Assembly (NCBI GenBank): GCA_031264825.1
Contig: JAISDL010000183.1
Location: 1-10,943 of the forward strand
Reading direction: 5' to 3'
DNA: 10,943 nucleotides
From: Accumulibacter sp.
GTDB lineage: Bacteria > Pseudomonadota > Gammaproteobacteria > Burkholderiales > Rhodocyclaceae
In this document: positions 5,807 to 10,943 of the stretch, in pieces
How positions within the stretch are numbered: position 1 is the first letter of the stretch
How the letters are laid out: each line of letters starts with the position of its first letter
Program-made: the position numbers and the translations under genes
The notes under the pieces: generated by a model
Databases searched by the model: none
Told to the model about the DNA's origin: nothing
The model's input: the letters and a program-made list of their open reading frames with translations, nothing else

Positions 5807-7252
5807 TCAAAGGAGATTCCGGTAAAGCACTTCATAGTGCGCGGCGGAATCGTCCCAGGAAAAGTCCTGAAGCATCGCGCGCCGGCGGATTCTTCTCCAG
5901 AGACCTTTGTCGCCGTGATAGAGCGCGCAGGCGTCGCGGATGCGCGCGCCGAGCGCCGCGCTTTCCGGGCGGTCGAAGGCAAAGCCCGTCGCGCGTCCCG
6001 ACGCGAGGGTCTCCGGCGTCGCGTCGACGACGGTGTCCGAGAGGCCGCCGACGCGGTGGACGACCGGCAGCGTGCCGTAGCGCAGCGCGTAGAGTTGGGT
6101 CAGCCCGCAAGGCTCGAAGCGCGAGGGAACGAGCAGAAGGTCCGCGCCGGCCATGATGCGGTGCGAGAGGTTTTCGTCGTATCCGATGCGGACGGCGACA
6201 CGACCGGGGTAGGCTTGCGACGCCTGGAAAAAACGGGCTTCGATCTCGGTTTCCCCGGTGCCGAGGACGACGAGCTGACCGCCGCCGCCGATCAGTTCGG
6301 GGAGCGCGTCGAGGATGAGGTCCATGCCTTTTTGGCCGGCGAGGCGGCTGACGACGGCGAAAAGAGGCGATTCGCCGTCTCTTTGCAGACCGAAGTCCTT
6401 CTGAAGCGCGCGCTTGCAGAGTTTTTTCCCGTTTTGATTGGTCGCGGTGTAGGTGCGCGCGATCTTCGGGTCTTGCGGTGTCCAGACGTCGTAGTCGACA
6501 CCGTTGAGGATTCCCGAAAGGTCGTTCGCGCGCTCGGTCAACACGCCGTCGAGTCCCCAGCCGAATTCGGGCGTCTGGATTTCTTTCGCGTAGGTCGGGC
6601 TGACCGTCGTGATTTTGTCCGAATAGACGAGGCCGGCTTTCATGAACGAAAAGCTCCCGTAGAATTCGAGTCCCGAAGACGTCAGGAATTGGGCTGTGAG
6701 GCCGAGTTCGCCGTAGCATTCCATCGGGAAGATGCCGCGAAACGCGAGGTTGTGCACCGTGAAGACCGTCGGCGTCTTCAGCGAGGGGTTCTGCCGGATG
6801 TACGCCGCCGTGAGCCCGGCGTGCCAGTCGTGCGCGTGCACGATGTCCGGCTGCCAATCCGGGTCCAGTTCGCCGAAGGCGATGTGCGCCGCCGCCCATC
6901 CGAGCAGGCCGAAGCGGCGGTGGTTGTCTTTCCAGTCGTGGCGGTCGGGGCCGACGTAGGGGTTGCCTTCTCTGTCGTACAGGAAGGGCGCGTCGATGAC
7001 GTAGGCGGTCAATTCGGTATCGGGGAGGCGGCCGGCGAGGAGTTGCACCGACGCCGCGCCGAAAACGGGGCCGATTTGCGCGATCGGCGCGAGTTCGGCA
7101 ATGCCCGCGAGGATCCCCCGGAATCCCGGAAGAAGGACGCGCGCGTCGCTGCCGCGCTTCGCTTGCGCGTTCGGCAGAGCCGCGACGATGTCGGCGAGTC
7201 CGCCGGTTTTGACCAGCGGATAGATTTCCGCCGCGACGTGGAGTATATGCAT
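5807..7252 (-). CDS. glgA: glycogen synthase (ADP-glucose dependent, GT5)
   Basis: Transfers glucose from ADP-glucose to the non-reducing end of alpha-1,4-glucan (EC 2.4.1.21), in the cytoplasm. The 481-residue length is close to E. coli GlgA (477). The N-terminal Rossmann half has KTGGLAD (15-21), whose lysine and glycines bind ADP-glucose. VHAHDWHAGL (138-147) and FTVHNLAFRG (164-173) follow. The C-terminal half carries SRLAGQKG (302-309) and PSRFEPCGLTQLYALRYGT (376-394), which contains the catalytic glutamate E380 of the retaining GT-B fold, then HRVGGLSDTV (399-408). The gene begins four bases after the glgC stop. I see no good ribosome binding site before ATG 7252, so its translation is probably coupled to glgC. 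It is the last gene of the pgi-pgm-glgC-glgA run. Nothing suggests damage. Confidence 0.97.
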   Translation of the reverse strand: MHILHVAAEIYPLVKTGGLADIVAALPNAQAKRGSDARVLLPGFRGILAGIAELAPIAQIGPVFGAASVQLLAGRLPDTELTAYVIDAPFLYDREGNPYVGPDRHDWKDNHRRFGLLGWAAAHIAFGELDPDWQPDIVHAHDWHAGLTAAYIRQNPSLKTPTVFTVHNLAFRGIFPMECYGELGLTAQFLTSSGLEFYGSFSFMKAGLVYSDKITTVSPTYAKEIQTPEFGWGLDGVLTERANDLSGILNGVDYDVWTPQDPKIARTYTATNQNGKKLCKRALQKDFGLQRDGESPLFAVVSRLAGQKGMDLILDALPELIGGGGQLVVLGTGETEIEARFFQASQAYPGRVAVRIGYDENLSHRIMAGADLLLVPSRFEPCGLTQLYALRYGTLPVVHRVGGLSDTVVDATPETLASGRATGFAFDRPESAALGARIRDACALYHGDKGLWRRIRRRAMLQDFSWDDSAAHYEVLYRNLL

Positions 7253-7256
7253 ACGG

Positions 7257-8528
7257 TCAGGATATAAGGCGGTTGATCATCGCCTGCGTTACCAGGACGA
7301 TCCCGTTGGGTGTGCGGCGGAAACGACGCGCGTCTTCGCGTTCATCCTCTCCGATGACCATTCCGGGCGGGATGCGGACACCGTGGTCGACGACCGCGTG
7401 CCCGACGCGCGCGCCGCCTCCGATCTGGACTTCGGGGAGGAGAACCGACCAATCGACCTTCGCGTACGAGTGGACGCGGCACGAGGAGAACAGGACCGAG
7501 CGGTTCGTCTCGCCCGAGATGATACATCCGCTGGCGATCGTCGATTCGGTCGAGTTCCCCCGCCGCCCGGGCTGGTTGTGGACGAATTTTGCCGGCGGCA
7601 ACTGCGGTCGGTAAGTCCATATCGGCCAGGTTCGGTCGTAGATGTTGAGCGCCGGGTCGGTCGCCGTCAGGTCGATGTTCGCTTCCCAGTAGGCGTCGAC
7701 GGTCCCGACGTCGCGCCAGTAGTGTTCCTTGTCCCCTTCTTCGGGCGCGTGTACGCAACTCCGCTCGAAGAAATGCGCGTACGCGACGCCGTTTTTCACC
7801 GCGTTCGGGATGATGTTTTTTCCGAAGTCGTGGTTCGACGATTCGTCGGCGATATCGCGCTCGAGTTCGTCGTAGAGGTAGTGCGCGTTGAAGATGTAGA
7901 TTCCCATGCTGCACAGCGAGTGTTCGGGTTTTCCGGGAACGCACGACGGTTCTTCGGGTTTTTCGACGAAATCGACGATTTTGTTCGATGCGTCGATGGT
8001 CATGACGCCGAAGGCGCACGCGCTGCTGCGCGGGACCTCGATGCACGCGACGGTGCATTCGCATTTGCTTTCCACGTGGTCGACGAGCATCGCGGCGTAG
8101 TCCATCTTGTAGACGTGGTCGCCCGCGAGAACGACGATATATTCCGGCCGAGGCTGGTAGTACTGAATGATGTCGAAATTCTGATAGACGGCGTCGGCCG
8201 TTCCCCGGTACCAGGATTCCTCGTCGACGCGCTGCTGCGCGGGCAAAAGGTCGATGAATTCATGGATCTCGCCGCGCAGGAAGGACCACGCGCGCTGGAG
8301 GTGACGCAGGAGGCTGTGCGACTTGTACTGCGTCACGACGCCGATCCGGCGGATGTTCGAGTTGATGCAGTTCGACAACGCAAAATCGATGATGCGGAAA
8401 TTCCCGCCGAAATAGACCGCCGGTTTGGCGCGACGGTCGGTCAGTTCGTTGAGGCGTTTCCCGCGTCCGCCCGCGAGCACCAGCGCGACGGCGTATCCGG
8501 GCAGTTGAAAAGCGCGTTTTTCAGGCAT
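7257..8528 (-). CDS. glgC: glucose-1-phosphate adenylyltransferase (ADP-glucose pyrophosphorylase)
   Basis: Makes ADP-glucose and pyrophosphate from glucose-1-P and ATP (EC 2.7.7.27), the committed and regulated step of bacterial glycogen synthesis. The protein has 423 residues (E. coli 431) and aligns by eye along its length. The nucleotide-binding loop is LAGGRGKRLNELT (18-30), followed by RAKPAVYFGG (33-42), whose lysine corresponds to the fructose-1,6-bisphosphate activator lysine of E. coli GlgC. WYRGTADAVYQN (106-117), AGDHVYKMDY (135-144), FVEKP (187-191), SMGIYIF (207-213) and WRDVGTVDAYWEAN (271-284) form the catalytic core. The C-terminal 130 residues are the left-handed beta-helix domain. 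ATG 8528 is preceded by AAAGGA at a nine-base spacing. Product supply from pgm upstream and use by glgA downstream fit one operon. Confidence 0.97.
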   Translation of the reverse strand: MPEKRAFQLPGYAVALVLAGGRGKRLNELTDRRAKPAVYFGGNFRIIDFALSNCINSNIRRIGVVTQYKSHSLLRHLQRAWSFLRGEIHEFIDLLPAQQRVDEESWYRGTADAVYQNFDIIQYYQPRPEYIVVLAGDHVYKMDYAAMLVDHVESKCECTVACIEVPRSSACAFGVMTIDASNKIVDFVEKPEEPSCVPGKPEHSLCSMGIYIFNAHYLYDELERDIADESSNHDFGKNIIPNAVKNGVAYAHFFERSCVHAPEEGDKEHYWRDVGTVDAYWEANIDLTATDPALNIYDRTWPIWTYRPQLPPAKFVHNQPGRRGNSTESTIASGCIISGETNRSVLFSSCRVHSYAKVDWSVLLPEVQIGGGARVGHAVVDHGVRIPPGMVIGEDEREDARRFRRTPNGIVLVTQAMINRLIS

Positions 8529-8540
8529 GGCATCGATCCT

Positions 8541-8621
8541 TTAACGTCCAACTTCTTTTTTCGGACATCTCGGCGGCTGCGCTCCGGCACCAAGAAGGCC
8601 GGCGGCGTGCCTGCTTCTCAT
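8541..8621 (-). CDS. possible 26-residue small ORF between pgm and glgC
   Basis: Short frame starting MRSRHAAGLL and ending KKEVGR, with TAA at 8543-8541. The reason to list it is its start: AGGAG (8630-8634) stands eight bases before ATG 8621 and overlaps the pgm stop codon, a better site than that of glgC itself. Its stop lies 12 bases before the glgC ATG, so it bridges pgm and glgC translation. The peptide is basic, has no recognised motif and no hydrophobic signal. It could be a coupling or leader peptide, or a chance frame in GC-rich sequence. It fills most of the 104-base gap, in which I see no promoter or terminator. Confidence 0.35.
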   Translation of the reverse strand: MRSRHAAGLLGAGAQPPRCPKKEVGR

Positions 8622-8632
8622 CACGTCGTCTC

Positions 8633-10270
8633 CTAACTCACCACGTCGGGCGCGGTCTTTCCGGTCATCTCTTCGATATGCGCCGTATCTTCGGCGATCC
8701 GCGCCAGAAGCGCGAGCGCGTCTTTCACGGCAAATGTGTGGTCTTTCGCTTCCGTCACGCGGCGTTCGAGATAGACGCGCAGGGTCGCGCCTTCGGTCCC
8801 CGTGCCCGAAAGACGGAAGACGGCGCGTGAAGCGTTTTGAAAGAGAATTCGCACGCCCTGGTGTTCGCTGCGCGAGCCGTCGATGGGGTCGAGGTAGGCG
8901 AAATCGTCGGCGGCCTCGACGCGCATTCCTTCGAGGGTCTTGCCCGACAGCGAGCGAATTTCGTCGCGCAGACGCGCCATCAGCGCTTCGGCTTTTTCAG
9001 TGGCGACGCGCTCATAATCGTGGCGCGCGTAGTAGTGGCGGCCAAAGCGCCGCCAGTGGTCGCGGACGACGCCTTCGACCGTCTCCCCGCGCGCCGCGAG
9101 GATGTTCAGCCAAAAAAGAACGGCCCAGAGTCCGTCCTTTTCGCGCACGTGGTTCGACCCCGTCCCGGCGCTTTCCTCGCCGCAGATCGACACCTTGCCC
9201 GCGTCGAGCAGATTTCCGAAGAACTTCCACCCCGTCGGCGTTTCGAAGCACGGGACGCCGAGCTTTTCGGCGACGGCGTCGACGGCGCGGCTCGTCGGCA
9301 TCGAGCGCGCGACGCCGGAAATCCCGTCGGCGAACGCCGGAATCCGTGCGTGGTTCGCCACGATGACGGCGAGGCTGTCGCTCGGCCCGACGACGAAACC
9401 CGGCCCGACGATCATGTTGCGGTCGCCGTCGCCGTCGGACGCCGCGCCGAAAGAGAGGGCGTTGCGCGGGTCGGAGACCTTCGCGACGAGGTCGGCGGCA
9501 TGGACCGGGTTCGGGTCGGGGTGGCCTCCGCCGAAGTCGGGAAGCGGGATCGCGTGTACGACGGTTCCCTCGGGCGCGCCGAGCCTGCCTTCGAAGATCG
9601 CCTTGGCGTAGGGTCCCGTCACCGCGTGGAGCGCGTCGAAACGCATCCGGAAACCCGGCGACCTCAACAAGGATGCGATTTTTCCAAAGTCGAAAAGCGA
9701 CTCCATGAGTTCGGCGTAATCGGCGATCGGGTCGAAAACGCGGACGCGCGTTTCGCCGAGCCGGATTTCGCCGATCCGGGAGAGGTCGACTTCGTCGGCT
9801 TCGATCGTCCGGTACGCTGAAATTTCGAGCGTCCGGCGGTAGACTTCCTCGGTGAATGCCTCGCTCGCCGGCCCCCCGTTCCGGGCGTTGTACTTGATTC
9901 CGAAATCGGCCCTCGGGCCGCCGGGGTTGTGGCTCGCCGAGAGGACGATCCCGCCCGACACGCCGTATTTGCGGATCACGGCGCTCGCCGCCGGCGTCGA
10001 CAGGATTCCGTTTTGCCCGACCATCACGCGCGCGTAACCCGCCGCCGCCGCCATGCGCAGGATCGTCTGGATCGCTGTGTCGTTGAAGTAACGGCCGTCG
10101 CCGCCCAAGAGCAAGGTTTCTCCGGCACGGTCGCCCAAGGTGTCGAAAATCGACTGGACGAAGTTTTCCAGATAGCCCGGACGCGAAAACTCACCGACCT
10201 TCTTGCGCAGGCCGGACGTTCCCGGTTTTTGCCCGGGAAAAGGCGTCGTCGCTACCGTCAGTACCTTCAT
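8633..10270 (-). CDS. pgm: phosphoglucomutase, alpha-D-glucose specific
   Basis: Interconverts glucose-6-P and glucose-1-P through a phosphoserine enzyme (EC 5.4.2.2), feeding glgC. The 545-residue protein is of the PGM1/Agrobacterium type, opening MKVLTVATTPFPGQKPGTSG then LRKKV. Domain 1 holds the active serine S113 in SASHNPGG (111-118). Domain 2 holds the metal loop DGDGDR (279-284). Domain 3 holds the sugar-binding GEESAG (364-369). Domain 4 holds the phosphate-binding SGTGTEGATLR (488-498). I chose ATG 10270 because the family N-terminus begins exactly there and GAGGGC (10274-10279) precedes it. The open frame extends to an ATG at 10435, but those 55 extra codons lie over the pgi 3' end and read as low-complexity Arg-rich sequence. 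It follows the pgi stop by 11 bases. Confidence 0.97.
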   Translation of the reverse strand: MKVLTVATTPFPGQKPGTSGLRKKVGEFSRPGYLENFVQSIFDTLGDRAGETLLLGGDGRYFNDTAIQTILRMAAAAGYARVMVGQNGILSTPAASAVIRKYGVSGGIVLSASHNPGGPRADFGIKYNARNGGPASEAFTEEVYRRTLEISAYRTIEADEVDLSRIGEIRLGETRVRVFDPIADYAELMESLFDFGKIASLLRSPGFRMRFDALHAVTGPYAKAIFEGRLGAPEGTVVHAIPLPDFGGGHPDPNPVHAADLVAKVSDPRNALSFGAASDGDGDRNMIVGPGFVVGPSDSLAVIVANHARIPAFADGISGVARSMPTSRAVDAVAEKLGVPCFETPTGWKFFGNLLDAGKVSICGEESAGTGSNHVREKDGLWAVLFWLNILAARGETVEGVVRDHWRRFGRHYYARHDYERVATEKAEALMARLRDEIRSLSGKTLEGMRVEAADDFAYLDPIDGSRSEHQGVRILFQNASRAVFRLSGTGTEGATLRVYLERRVTEAKDHTFAVKDALALLARIAEDTAHIEEMTGKTAPDVVS

Positions 10271-10281
10271 CGCGCCCTCGC

Positions 10282-10943
10282 TCAAAAGAGATAATCTCTG
10301 GAAAACGTGAGCAGTTCCCGCGTCGAAGCGTCGAGACCCTGCGCGCGTTCGGGTTCGCGGACCGCCGGAAGAATTCGGCTCGCGAGCGATTTCCCGAGTT
10401 CGACGCCCCACTGGTCGAAGGGATTGACGCCCCACAGCACCCCCTGGACGAAGGTCTTGTGCTCGTAGAGCGCGACGAGCGCGCCGAGGTTTTCGGGGGT
10501 GATCGCCGAGAGAAGCAAGGTCGTCGACGGCTGGTTGCCCGCGAAAGTCCGGTGCGGTAGCAGTTCTTCGATTCTCGCCGGGTCGAGTTTCGATTTTTCC
10601 ATGTCGTCGCGCGCCTCGTCCTCGGTACGCCCGAAAGCGAGCGCGGCACTCTGCGCGAAGCAGTTGGAAAGCAAGGCTTCGTGGTGGTTCGGCAGTGGGT
10701 AGTCCGAACGCGCCGCCGCGATGAAATCGCAGGGGACGAGACGCCCTCCCTGGTGCAGAAGCTGAAAGAAAGCGTGCTGACCGTTATTGCCAAGCCCGCC
10801 CCAGACGATCGGCGAGGCGGGACACTGAAGCCGTTTGCCGTCGACGCCGACCGACTTCCCGTTGCTTTCCATCTCCAACTGCTGCAAGAAGGGCGGGAAA
10901 TAGCGGAGCGATTCGTTGTACGGCAATACGGCGCTCGTTTCCG
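10282..10943 (-). CDS. pgi: glucose-6-phosphate isomerase, C-terminal 219 residues (5' end beyond window)
   Basis: Interconverts glucose-6-P and fructose-6-P (EC 5.3.1.9). The visible frame starts at the right edge as ETSAVLPYNESLRYFPPFLQ and runs to TGA at 10284-10282 without interruption; about 325 N-terminal residues of a typical 545 lie outside. QLEMESNGKSV is the usual signature following the ...LPY segment. GNNGQHAFFQLLHQG contains the conserved catalytic histidine of the family, and VNPFDQWGVELGK contains the second PGI signature with its active-site lysine. A TTG at 10926 is internal to the conserved region and is not the start. It is the first visible gene of the pgi-pgm-glgC-glgA run, so the operon promoter is probably further right. 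Confidence 0.96.
   Translation of the reverse strand, partial: ETSAVLPYNESLRYFPPFLQQLEMESNGKSVGVDGKRLQCPASPIVWGGLGNNGQHAFFQLLHQGGRLVPCDFIAAARSDYPLPNHHEALLSNCFAQSAALAFGRTEDEARDDMEKSKLDPARIEELLPHRTFAGNQPSTTLLLSAITPENLGALVALYEHKTFVQGVLWGVNPFDQWGVELGKSLASRILPAVREPERAQGLDASTRELLTFSRDYLF

Noticed and set aside
5837..7267. A 476-codon plus-strand frame opposite glgA
   Set aside because: Antisense shadow of a gene with full-length family match; the composition is Arg/Asp/Val-rich and no motif is seen.
7383..8636. A 417-codon plus-strand frame opposite glgC, and similar frames opposite pgm
   Set aside because: Shadows of the well-supported glgC and pgm genes; no recognisable protein features.
10271..10435. 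N-terminal extension of pgm by 55 codons
   Set aside because: It overlaps the pgi coding end in another frame, is Arg-rich, and the family N-terminus begins exactly at the ATG at 10270, which has its own ribosome binding site.
1..10943. CRISPR array, tRNA, rRNA or complete insertion sequence
   Set aside because: No regularly spaced repeats, no tRNA-like cloverleaf with its conserved arms and no rRNA signature were noticed; the only mobile-element trace is the ISL3 stub.

Overview
The window looks like a chromosomal segment of a GC-rich betaproteobacterium. L28 and L33 (rpmB-rpmG) read like betaproteobacterial ribosomal proteins, and L33 is the form without zinc-binding cysteines. The glycogen genes are of the ordinary proteobacterial type. 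The genus cannot be named from this sequence alone. Almost all of the sequence is coding, and most of it is on the minus strand.

Region 1 (1-3602, all minus strand, transcribed right to left): rpmB and rpmG share a clear sigma70-type promoter and end at a strong intrinsic terminator. Beyond it lies a tight run of four genes: a small membrane protein with a possible PH-like domain, a 116-residue protein, a 317-residue soluble protein (all three of unknown function), and an MFS exporter of the fosmidomycin-resistance (Fsr) family that is cut by the left edge.

Region 2 (about 3700-5745, plus strand): a two-gene cassette on the opposite strand from everything else, with visibly lower GC. It encodes an AAA-family (AAA_21/OLD-like) ATPase and, overlapping it by four bases, a DUF4276 protein with a TOPRIM-like E...DxD motif. 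Separate ATPase and TOPRIM subunits recall known anti-phage systems such as PARIS and AbiL. A set of TTTCAG/CTGAAA half-sites lies over its probable promoter. The C-terminal stub of an ISL3-family transposase lies directly downstream. This is the accessory part of the window and the best candidate for an incompletely described defence system.

Region 3 (5807-10943, minus strand): a sugar-phosphate and glycogen operon in the order pgi (5' end cut by the right edge), pgm, a possible 26-codon ORF, glgC, glgA. In sequence the products interconvert fructose-6-P and glucose-6-P, convert glucose-6-P to glucose-1-P, make ADP-glucose, and polymerise alpha-1,4-glucan. A branching enzyme (glgB) is not in the window. 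No tRNA, rRNA, CRISPR array or complete insertion sequence was seen.
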